This document shows, in pieces, positions 53,282 to 59,932 of a stretch of DNA of 59,932 nt. Within the stretch, counting starts at the first letter, position 1; every line of letters begins with the position of its first letter. Source of the stretch: Ferdinandcohnia sp036965165 (GTDB lineage Bacteria; Bacillota; Bacilli; Bacillales; Bacillaceae_L); contig NZ_JBALOX010000058.1 in NCBI RefSeq assembly GCF_036965165.1, positions 1 to 59,932 on the forward strand. Direction: 5' to 3'. Position numbers and translations under genes: made by a program. The notes under the pieces were generated by a model. That model was not told the DNA's origin. It worked only from the letters and a program-made list of their open reading frames with translations, and searched no databases.

Positions 53282-53597
53282 AATCTTTCCCCTCCTAATT
53301 ATTATTTTTTTGGCGAACCATTCACATTTTTACCCTGACCTTCATACATTATCTTGACGGTTTCTGAAAGAATTTCGTTAAACGAAAAAAACTGTAGTTT
53401 GGAAATAAAAAGAGACCAACTTCCCCCTACTAAGAATCAAAAATGAAGCAATAATAGATTACTCTATACTATGCAAGATTATCGTTTTATTGACAAAAAA
53501 ATTCGTAAATTAGGCAGTAAACCTTAAAAATAGACAAGTTCCACTTGGGTTTCGGCGAAGATTGGTGTTCACCTTTAATAAGATCCCATTTGAAAAA

Positions 53598-53640
53598 TAA
53601 GGGATTAGACCAATCATCTGGTCTAATCCCTTTAATTTTT
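53598..53640 (-). terminator. Terminator of prkA
   Basis: 14-bp stem aagggattagacca / tggtctaatccctt and T-rich tail on the minus strand. The remaining 53282-53597 holds no gene; it must contain the yhbH promoter, which I could not locate with confidence. Confidence 0.85.
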
Positions 53641-53682
53641 AAGAAATCTGGCACAAATACGCTAAGGCGCATATGTTTATTA

Positions 53683-55578
53683 TCATCTATTCAACAAGCT
53701 TCCTACATAACGAAGCAGTTCATTAGCTGATGTTGAATTATAACCGTGTTCATCAATCAATCTCGCGACAACCTCGTTGACCTTCTTCAGCTGCTGTTCA
53801 TCCGGTGTTTTTGTGGAAGTTGTGATTTTCACGACGTCTTTAAGGTCAGCAAATAATTTCTTCTGAATCGCTTCACGCAGACGCTCGTGTGAATTGTAAT
53901 CAAATCTTCTTCCTTTTCGTGCATATGCCGAGATTCGAATCAGGATTTCCTCTCTAAATGCCTTCTTCGCATTTTCGGAGATGCCAATTTGCTCCTCAAT
54001 CGAACGCATTAGCTTTTCATCTGGATTCATCTCTTCACCGGTTAATGGATCTCGAAGTTTATTTTTATTACAGTATGCTTCAACATTATCCAGATAGTTA
54101 TCCATTAATGTCTTCGCAGACTCTTCGTATGAATAAACAAATGCTTTTTGAACTTCTTTTTTCGCAATATCATCATACTCACGTCTAGCAATCGAGATGA
54201 AATTCAAATAGCGCTCACGGTCCTCATTCGAAATGGATGGATGATGCTCCAAGCCATCCTTTAAGGAACGTAATACGTCCAAAGCATTAATCGATGGATT
54301 TTCCTTTCGAATGATGGTTGAGGAAATCCGATTGATTACATAACGTGGGTCAATTCCACTCATACCCTCATCCTGATATTCCCTTCGAAGCTCCTCCACA
54401 TCAACTGCGTTAAAGCCTTCCACACTTTCCCCATCATACAATCTCATCTTTTTAATAATATCGACATCGCCTTTTTTAGGCGCTTTTAATCTAGTTAAAA
54501 TTGTAAACATTGCCGCTACTCTAAAGGTGTGTGGTGCAATATGAACATCTCGCACATCACTTTCTTTTATCATCTTTGCATAAATACGTTCTTCCTCGGA
54601 AACTCGAAGATTATATGGAACAGGCATAACGATGATACGTGAATGTAACGCTTCATTTTTCTTATTGGAAATAAAGGAACGATACTCTGTTTCGTTTGTG
54701 TGAGCGACGATAAGTTCATCTGCACTTATTAAAGCAAATCTTCCTGCTTTAAAATTCCCCTCTTGAGTTAAGGATAGCAAGTGCCAGAGGAATTTTTCAT
54801 CACACTTTAACATCTCCTGGAATTCCATCATTCCACGGTTTGCCTTGTTTAATTCTCCATCGAAACGATAGGCACGTGGGTCTGATTCTGAGCCAAATTC
54901 AGCAATCGTTGAAAAATCAATACTTCCTGTTAAATCAGCAATGTCCTGTGATTTTGGATCAGATGGGCTGAATGTTCCAATTCCAACACGCTTATCCTCA
55001 GAGAAGAATACTCTCTCAACCCTTACATCCTCAATTCTGCCACCATATTCTTCCTGTAATCTCATCATATTCAGCGGTGACAAATTCCCTTCAATCCGAA
55101 CCCCATACTCATCAAAAAAGTCTTCTCTTAAATGATGCGGAATAAGATGCAGTGGATCTTCATGCATCGGACAGCCTTTAATAGCAAAAACTGCGCCACG
55201 TTCCGTATGTGAGTACGTTTCTAATCCCCTTTTTAACATGGAAACGAGTGTTGATTTCCCACCACTAACAGGACCCATTAATAATAAAATTCTTTTTCGG
55301 ACATCAAGTCGCTTAGCTGCTGGATGAAAATATTCTTCTACTAAGCGCTCAAGTGCTTCCTCGAGGCCAAATAATTGGTGATCGAAGAATTTATACGTTC
55401 GCTTGCCATCCTCTTCTTCAACACCTGCGTCCTTGATCATATTATATACTCTTGAATGAGCAGACTGAGCAACCCACGGTTTTTCCTTAAGGATTTCCAA
55501 ATATTCAGCGAAGGTTCCTTCCCACTTCAAACGTTGTTCCTCTTCTCGAAACTGTTCTATCTTTTTTAAGATATCCAT
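53683..55578 (-). CDS. prkA: PrkA AAA+ protein (serine kinase-like)
   Basis: 631 residues, equal to B. subtilis PrkA, starting MDILKKIEQFREEEQRLKWEGTF. Walker A GPVSGGKSTL near 106, an AAA+ module, then a C-terminal kinase-like domain. It was described as a serine kinase and later as a Lon-like ATP-dependent protease promoting sporulation. The frame is open 25 codons further upstream but ATG 55578 with GGAGGAGG fits the family. Followed by yhbH. Confidence 0.95.
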   Translation of the reverse strand: MDILKKIEQFREEEQRLKWEGTFAEYLEILKEKPWVAQSAHSRVYNMIKDAGVEEEDGKRTYKFFDHQLFGLEEALERLVEEYFHPAAKRLDVRKRILLLMGPVSGGKSTLVSMLKRGLETYSHTERGAVFAIKGCPMHEDPLHLIPHHLREDFFDEYGVRIEGNLSPLNMMRLQEEYGGRIEDVRVERVFFSEDKRVGIGTFSPSDPKSQDIADLTGSIDFSTIAEFGSESDPRAYRFDGELNKANRGMMEFQEMLKCDEKFLWHLLSLTQEGNFKAGRFALISADELIVAHTNETEYRSFISNKKNEALHSRIIVMPVPYNLRVSEEERIYAKMIKESDVRDVHIAPHTFRVAAMFTILTRLKAPKKGDVDIIKKMRLYDGESVEGFNAVDVEELRREYQDEGMSGIDPRYVINRISSTIIRKENPSINALDVLRSLKDGLEHHPSISNEDRERYLNFISIARREYDDIAKKEVQKAFVYSYEESAKTLMDNYLDNVEAYCNKNKLRDPLTGEEMNPDEKLMRSIEEQIGISENAKKAFREEILIRISAYARKGRRFDYNSHERLREAIQKKLFADLKDVVKITTSTKTPDEQQLKKVNEVVARLIDEHGYNSTSANELLRYVGSLLNR

Positions 55579-55844
55579 TAATTGAGGGCCTCCTCCATCT
55601 TTGATGTCTCTTGCACGGTTTATATAAATGTATGCGAGGATGTCCTTTAACATGCTTTAATCTTACAAAATTCAACATGTCCGAAGCTGAATTCTAAGAT
55701 TAATTCCCTTAGTTTTCACGAGTGGGCAACTTATAAAATATTTTCGAAGCAATAAGGGTATATAAATGTTAAAGGAGTTCATTTTAGTATATGTGCCTAA
55801 TTTCGATCGGTGAGAAAATGTTTACAATTTGTCCATAGATGGCA

Positions 55845-55873
55845 TTCACACAAAATTGAAATTGGGTTATAAT
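55845..55873 (+). promoter_or_regulatory. Sigma-A promoter of the small membrane peptide gene
   Basis: TTCACA (55845-55850), 17 bases, TATAAT (55868-55873), 76 bases before the start codon. Nothing else is seen in 55654-55844. Confidence 0.65.
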
Positions 55874-55949
55874 ACACGTAGATGTATTTTTTAGGAAGCA
55901 TATTTGAGGGTTCCATTTGTTGAGCTTCATACATAAGGAGGAAAAGCAC

Positions 55950-56045
55950 ATGAAATTAATCCTAATTTTAGGTGTTACTATTACATTTTTAACAGCTATC
56001 TTTACTTCTGGCTACGAAGACAAGCCAAGCGTAAACAAAAAGTAA
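55950..56045 (+). CDS. Small membrane or secreted peptide, 31 residues
   Basis: MKLILILGVTITFLTAIFTS hydrophobic head, then GYEDKPSVNKK. SD AAGGAGG with ideal spacing and a good promoter upstream support expression. The function is unknown. Confidence 0.65.
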   Translation: MKLILILGVTITFLTAIFTSGYEDKPSVNKK

Positions 56046-56049
56046 AAAC

Positions 56050-56243
56050 TAAAAGCGCAAGTGCCTTATAGTCGAACGTCTACTAACTACTGCCACTTCC
56101 TGTGGCAAACGTAGACGTCAGCACTTCTGAGTGCAAGTCCGACAAGCATAAGAAAAGCCGGCGAGAAGGATGCTCTTTATCCTTCTTGAAGGATTTGCTT
56201 ATGACATCGCGATCGCGAGGCTAGGCTACTTGCGCTAGACAAC
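56050..56243 (-). repeat. Dispersed structured repeat, family B copy 2
   Basis: Inverted relative to the copy at 32083. On the minus strand it starts TTGTCTAG and ends GGCACTTGCGC. Nested hairpin: outer acgtctac / gtagacgt and inner tgccac / gtggca. Confidence 0.7.
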
Positions 56244-56246
56244 AAA

Positions 56247-56284
56247 AAAATGACCTTTACCCAAACTGGTAGAGGTCATTTTTA
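56247..56284 (-). terminator. Terminator of trmL
   Basis: aaaatgacctttacc / ggtagaggtcatttt stem, T run on the minus strand. Confidence 0.85.
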
Positions 56285-56286
56285 AT

Positions 56287-56760
56287 TTAATTTAGTCCTG
56301 GGTAATTTTGTTGTCTTAACGCTTCATATATGAGAATTGCCGCAGTATTTGATAAGTTTAGGGAGCGAACTTTTTCAGTCATTGGAAGACGTAAGGCCCG
56401 GTCCATGTTGTTTTCGATAAGATCTTTAGGTAAGCCTGTCGTTTCTCTTCCAAAAATAAAGAAATAGTCTTTTTTTAAGTCACTATAGTCAAAGGATGAA
56501 TGTGTTTTTTTCCCGAACTTCGTGACTAAATAAAACTCTCCATCCCTATATGTTGAAAAAAGCTCTTCTAAAGAATCGTAATAATGGATCTTTACAAACT
56601 CCCAATAATCTAACCCAGCTCGCTTAAGCATTTTGTCCTCTGTTGAAAATCCAAGTGGCCGAATTAAATGTAAGGTTGTATCTGTTGCTGCACATGTCCG
56701 TGCGATATTCCCTGTATTTGCAGGGATTTCAGGGTGGTATAATACGACGTGTAATCCCAC
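56287..56760 (-). CDS. trmL: tRNA (cytidine/uridine-34 2'-O)-methyltransferase
   Basis: 157 residues, SPOUT fold. Methylates the wobble ribose of tRNA-Leu. NTGNIARTCAA (15-25), FGRETTGLP near 103 and the knot motif MTEKVRSLNLSNTAAI near 127 are typical. Same family as B. subtilis CspR. The GTG start follows GAGGTGAAAG. Confidence 0.94.
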   Translation of the reverse strand: MGLHVVLYHPEIPANTGNIARTCAATDTTLHLIRPLGFSTEDKMLKRAGLDYWEFVKIHYYDSLEELFSTYRDGEFYLVTKFGKKTHSSFDYSDLKKDYFFIFGRETTGLPKDLIENNMDRALRLPMTEKVRSLNLSNTAAILIYEALRQQNYPGLN

Positions 56761-56800
56761 TTTCTTTCACCTCAATCGTTATTATACCAAATCGAGAAGT

Positions 56801-57685
56801 TTAGTTATTAATGATATGAAAAAACTTATACTTGATGTTCGGTGTATAAGCGGTTGAGTCATAGTAAGACCAATACCTCATCCGGCTGTTTTGTGTCTGG
56901 GCATTAACGAGTGGATAGCCTTCAATATCCTTTGCCACTACAATCGTGTTGTGATTAAAGCGCCCGTCTCCCTCAAAATCATAGCAAATGAGGTCTCCCA
57001 ATATGAGTTCCTTTGGGGATGATACTTCTTTAGCTTGAAGACCTCTTTGTGATCCAGTTAAATACCACCTTAATGAATTAGCTACAGTCCAGCTGTAGCT
57101 CCAGTTATTATATTGATTCCACCAGCCTTTACTCCGATTCGGTTGCCCATACATCGGTGCGCCACCTGCATGAAGGCATTGCGAAATAAAGTTCGTACAA
57201 TTGTCAGTGAACTTTTTATATTTTGGATTGTAGTCATTCCACCAACGCTCTGCGTATTGGACCGCGGCAAGACGGTTATATTTGAACTCCCTGATATCTT
57301 CTTCCGCCACTTCCCGATCCAAGGTTTCATTATGGGTATCTATTACCTTTTGGACTTCTTTATCGCTTATTAATTTATTTAATGTAAAAATGGCCTCTCT
57401 TTCTTCACAATGCTCTTCAATATACAAATTTTTATTTTGACGAATTAAGTATTGATAATGAACAAGGTAGTTAAGATGAATTTTTCCATCCACTTCATTT
57501 TTGCCGATGATTTGTCCATTTGTATTGCATTTGATGATTTCTGCTGAACGTTTGGTCATCAGTTCTTTTTTTCGCTGAATGTACTCAAGGTCTTTATCTG
57601 GCAATTTTACCGTAGAGGCACCTCGTTTATTTCCAACCAGTAATTGGGCTTTTGCCTCAATCACCTTAGCTAAAGTCGACTTCAT
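56801..57685 (-). CDS. yhbB: Amidase-domain protein, YhbB-like
   Basis: 294 residues. The C-terminal Amidase_6 (CHAP-like Cys peptidase) domain, about 135-294, has nucleophile Cys163 in DNCTNFISQC and His in GRFNHNTIVV near 245. The N-terminal part is helical and no signal peptide is seen. A probable cell-wall hydrolase acting in the forespore or mother cell (inference from B. subtilis YhbB and its neighbours queG and trmL). SD AAAGGTGG. Confidence 0.85.
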   Translation of the reverse strand: MKSTLAKVIEAKAQLLVGNKRGASTVKLPDKDLEYIQRKKELMTKRSAEIIKCNTNGQIIGKNEVDGKIHLNYLVHYQYLIRQNKNLYIEEHCEEREAIFTLNKLISDKEVQKVIDTHNETLDREVAEEDIREFKYNRLAAVQYAERWWNDYNPKYKKFTDNCTNFISQCLHAGGAPMYGQPNRSKGWWNQYNNWSYSWTVANSLRWYLTGSQRGLQAKEVSSPKELILGDLICYDFEGDGRFNHNTIVVAKDIEGYPLVNAQTQNSRMRYWSYYDSTAYTPNIKYKFFHIINN

Positions 57686-57765
57686 TGTCCACCGCCACCT
57701 TTAAGCTGTGATATTACACCATATGAAAGAAAATGGATTTTAAGTAGAAAAAATTTTTCAACACA

Positions 57766-57850
57766 GGATTGCGGCTTTGCGGGGTGGATTGCGCTTTATT
57801 TTTGAGAATTGCGTTATAGCAAGAACGAATTGCGTTTTAGCTAAAAAACG
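57766..57850 (+). repeat. Imperfect ~20-bp tandem repeats
   Basis: The motif gGAATTGCGTTwTAG recurs with GCG at 57771, 57791, 57811 and 57832 (period 20, 20, 21) between yhbB and queG. Confidence 0.65.
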
Positions 57851-57856
57851 CCTGAT

Positions 57857-57888
57857 ATAAAAAAAGGATGCAGCGTCGCATCCTTTTT
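57857..57888 (-). terminator. Terminator of queG
   Basis: aaaaaggatgc / gcatccttttt stem, T run on the minus strand. Confidence 0.88.
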
Positions 57889-59020
57889 AGTTACCTAACA
57901 AGTTCAATCCTTTTTCAATCTCTTCAAGGACTTGCTCGTCATTTTCTTTTAAACTTGCTTCTTTCAAAATCTCAACTGCACTTTCGTCGCCAATTTTTCC
58001 AAGAGCCCATGCAGCAGTTCCCCGTAGAACCGGTCTTGGGTCATCTTTTAATACCTGCTTCAATTCAGGAATCGCACTACTGTCTTTAAAATGGGCCAGT
58101 GCGATAATCGCATTTCGTTGTATGGGTTTCTTCCCTCTCCAAGAACCAGATAACGGACCAAATGTTTCTTTAAATTCACGATTGCTAATCGATAAAATTG
58201 GTTTTAACAAGGGTTTCACAACCTCTGGATTTGGTTCCATTTCTTCATGAAAATGAAAGTCGATACCCCTATTTTTTGGACAAGCTGTCTGACAGGAATC
58301 ACAGCCATAGATTCGGTTTCCAATTTTCGTCCGGAATTCGTCTGGTAAAAAATCCTTTGTTTGCGTTAAAAAGCTGACACATCTCTGTGCATTAATTTGT
58401 CCACCCTGTACTAATGCACCCGTTGGACAAGCATCAAGACACGCTCGGCATGAACCACATTGATCCTCAATCGGTGTATCAGGTGCAAATGGTATATTTG
58501 TAATCATTTCTCCTAAATACACATAGGAACCGAACTCAGGGGTTATAATCGCACAGTTTTTTCCGCTCCAGCCAATTCCCGCTCTTTCCGCTACGGCACG
58601 GTCTGATAATTCACCTGTATCAACCATTGATTGAAGCTTAGCATTAGGCATTTTTTCCAAAATAAACTGCTCAAGCTTCTGTAGCCTGTCCCGCAAAATA
58701 TGGTGGTAATCCTCTCCCCAAGAGGCTCGTGCAAACATTCCGCGGCGTTCATTTCGTGTACTTCTTGGTGCATCCTTAAGCTTTGCGGGATAGGCCAAAG
58801 CAATCGCAATAATTGATTTTGCTCCAGGAAGTAGCAATTCAGGATTTGTTCTTTTTTCAATATCCTTTGGTTCAAATCCTGACTGGTAACCTAATTCCTG
58901 TTGCCGTAGGAGCCGAGATTTTAACTCTTCAAACGGAGATGCACTCGCAAAACCAATTTTGTCAATTCCAATTGTTCGACTATAGTCGATTATCTCTTGT
59001 TGAAACAGTAAAATATCCAA
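57887..59020 (-). CDS. queG: Epoxyqueuosine reductase QueG
   Basis: 377 residues. Last step of queuosine synthesis, reducing epoxyqueuosine in tRNA with cobalamin and two 4Fe-4S clusters. Cys188, 191, 194, 198 (CGSCRACLDACP) and Cys240, 243, 247 (CDSCQTACP), Asp134 in VDTGELSDR as general acid, and C-terminal HEAT-like repeats (about 290-370). The TTG start has AAGGAG 13 bases upstream. Same order queG-yhbB-trmL as in B. subtilis. Confidence 0.95.
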   Translation of the reverse strand: MDILLFQQEIIDYSRTIGIDKIGFASASPFEELKSRLLRQQELGYQSGFEPKDIEKRTNPELLLPGAKSIIAIALAYPAKLKDAPRSTRNERRGMFARASWGEDYHHILRDRLQKLEQFILEKMPNAKLQSMVDTGELSDRAVAERAGIGWSGKNCAIITPEFGSYVYLGEMITNIPFAPDTPIEDQCGSCRACLDACPTGALVQGGQINAQRCVSFLTQTKDFLPDEFRTKIGNRIYGCDSCQTACPKNRGIDFHFHEEMEPNPEVVKPLLKPILSISNREFKETFGPLSGSWRGKKPIQRNAIIALAHFKDSSAIPELKQVLKDDPRPVLRGTAAWALGKIGDESAVEILKEASLKENDEQVLEEIEKGLNLLGN

Positions 59021-59121
59021 GGTCTATCAAATCTCCTTCCTTTAAATTTAAAAGCCGTTCTAATATAGAATCACTAGGAATTATGGTACACTATTTACAG
59101 TAATTTTTGGAGGGATAATTG

Positions 59122-59787
59122 ATGGAAATTCAAATTTCGCCACAATTAAAGGAACTTGTCCCCGATTTCAAGGTGGGAATTATCCAATACGATCATATCG
59201 AAGTTGGGGATTCTCCACAAATGATTCGTGGTCGATTACAAACCTTTCAGGAGTCACTCTTTTTTGATTTAGAGGACAAACCTGTAACGGATGTTAAAGG
59301 GATAGCTGAGTGGAGAGACATTTTTAAAAAGGTTGGGACTGACCCAAATCGCTATCGTCCATCCGTGGAAGCCATCTATCGCCGGGTTCAAAAGCAAAAC
59401 TTTTTGAATTCGATTCATTCTGCTGCTGACCTTAATAATTTCTTTTCGATTCAATATGAGATTCCAATTGGGATTTATGATGCCGATATAATCAACGGAG
59501 ACATTGAGATTCGGGTTGGTCAACCGGAAGATGAGTACGTAGGGATCAATGGGAGACTCATTTCGATGAAGGATAAAATTTTATCCGGTGATGATACAGG
59601 CGCATTTGGAAGCCCATACGTGGATTCCCAGAGAACTGCCGTAACCATTGAAACTAAAAATGCGATTCAGATTGTGTTTCTAAAGCCTTCCCTACAAATG
59701 GAGAGCTGTGAGAAATTGATTACGTCATTAGGTGCAATGTTTACACAGGTTCACGGCGGATCAGCACATTCTTTTATAGTTAAGTAA
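59122..59787 (+). CDS. B3/B4 domain protein
   Basis: 221 residues of the B3/B4 domain found in the beta subunit of phenylalanyl-tRNA synthetase but here stand-alone. Typical are DPNRYRPSVEAIYRR near 72 and PIGIYDADII near 116. Such proteins may check tRNA or mischarged tRNA; the role is not proven. ATG 59122 follows GGAGGG. Confidence 0.82.
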   Translation: MEIQISPQLKELVPDFKVGIIQYDHIEVGDSPQMIRGRLQTFQESLFFDLEDKPVTDVKGIAEWRDIFKKVGTDPNRYRPSVEAIYRRVQKQNFLNSIHSAADLNNFFSIQYEIPIGIYDADIINGDIEIRVGQPEDEYVGINGRLISMKDKILSGDDTGAFGSPYVDSQRTAVTIETKNAIQIVFLKPSLQMESCEKLITSLGAMFTQVHGGSAHSFIVK

Positions 59788-59802
59788 AAGCTATATAAAA
59801 AG

Positions 59803-59849
59803 GAAAAAACGCAACACTTCGTTTATCTAAGAAACGAAACACTGCGTTA
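59803..59849 (-). terminator. Terminator downstream of tRNA-Gly
   Basis: Imperfect stem aacgcagtgtttcgttt / aaacgaagtgttgcgtt then TTTTTCCTTTTT on the minus strand. Confidence 0.7.
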
Positions 59850-59857
59850 TATATGTA

Positions 59858-59931
59858 TGGAGCGGGTGATGAGAATCGAACTCACGACATCAGCTTGGAA
59901 GGCTGAGGTTTTACCATTAAACTACACCCGC
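59858..59931 (-). tRNA. tRNA-Gly (anticodon UCC)
   Basis: 74 bases including an encoded CCA. Acceptor GCGGGTG / CACCCGC, anticodon arm TCAGC-CTTCCAA-GCTGA with TCC at 34-36, T-loop GTTCGATTC, discriminator T as expected for glycine. Complete, ending one base before the window edge. Confidence 0.97.
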
Positions 59932-59932
59932 A

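Overview
The window is a low-GC chromosomal segment of an endospore-forming Bacillaceae bacterium, close to Bacillus or Neobacillus. The evidence is prkA, yhbH, spoVR and yjcZ, AG-rich Shine-Dalgarno sites with many GTG/TTG starts, a yybP-ykoY manganese riboswitch, a CcpA cre site and a GlpP-type glpD leader. Two blocks follow B. subtilis gene order as I remember it: yhcT-yhcU / yhcW / glpK-glpD-pgcA / yhdB-yhdC / spoVR, and queG-yhbB-trmL / prkA-yhbH. Species cannot be fixed from the sequence. It is a draft assembly with N runs at 26147-26365, 28731-28808 (inside glpK) and 34208-34227.

Layout. 0.1-2.2 kb: a bifunctional penicillin-binding protein. 2.3-7.4 kb: a five-gene minus-strand operon, the most unusual part of the window: a GNAT-like protein, a DUF3419/BtaA-like 3-amino-3-carboxypropyl transferase, a second GNAT-like protein, a haem-oxygenase-like diiron protein and an HpaB-type flavin monooxygenase. 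It is preceded by a 15-bp inverted repeat whose arms are themselves near-palindromes. 7.7-17.5 kb: a phosphate transporter with its accessory protein, membrane proteins, a K+-channel-like protein, GTP cyclohydrolase II, a MarR-MFS pair, a thioredoxin-reductase-like flavoprotein, paired CrcB fluoride exporters, EcsC and a holin-like protein. 17.5-18.3 kb: gene-poor, with a frameshifted gene relic and a possible 39-residue membrane peptide. 18.3-25.9 kb: DUF3231, SulP, DGC zinc protein, SpoVR, YhdC, YhdB and PgcA. 26.0-31.0 kb: a 53-bp hairpin tandem array, glycerol catabolism (glpD, glpK), an HPr/Crh-like protein and YhcW.

31-47.6 kb: disulfide-bond proteins, YhcU, YhcT flanked by two inverted composite repeats, a TSUP exporter, YjcZ, a lipase-like hydrolase, OsmC, PanE-like reductase, a VanW lipoprotein, ProC, Tag, HelD, an epimerase controlled by a TetR regulator with two matching operators, the Mn riboswitch followed by an FbpB-like small protein and TerC, and SpeD. 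48-52 kb: a 1319-residue secreted PL9 pectate lyase with a perfect cre. 52-60 kb: YhbH and PrkA, a small membrane peptide, TrmL, a YhbB-type amidase, QueG, a B3/B4-domain protein and tRNA-Gly(UCC).

Functional links. glpK and glpD form glycerol catabolism, with a GlpP-type attenuator and an HPr-family gene beside glpK. PrkA, YhbH and SpoVR belong to the same sporulation/stationary-phase set. Several intergenic regions carry dispersed structured repeats (families called A, B and E here). Copies B1/B2 differ by compensatory base changes, which suggests selection on folding.
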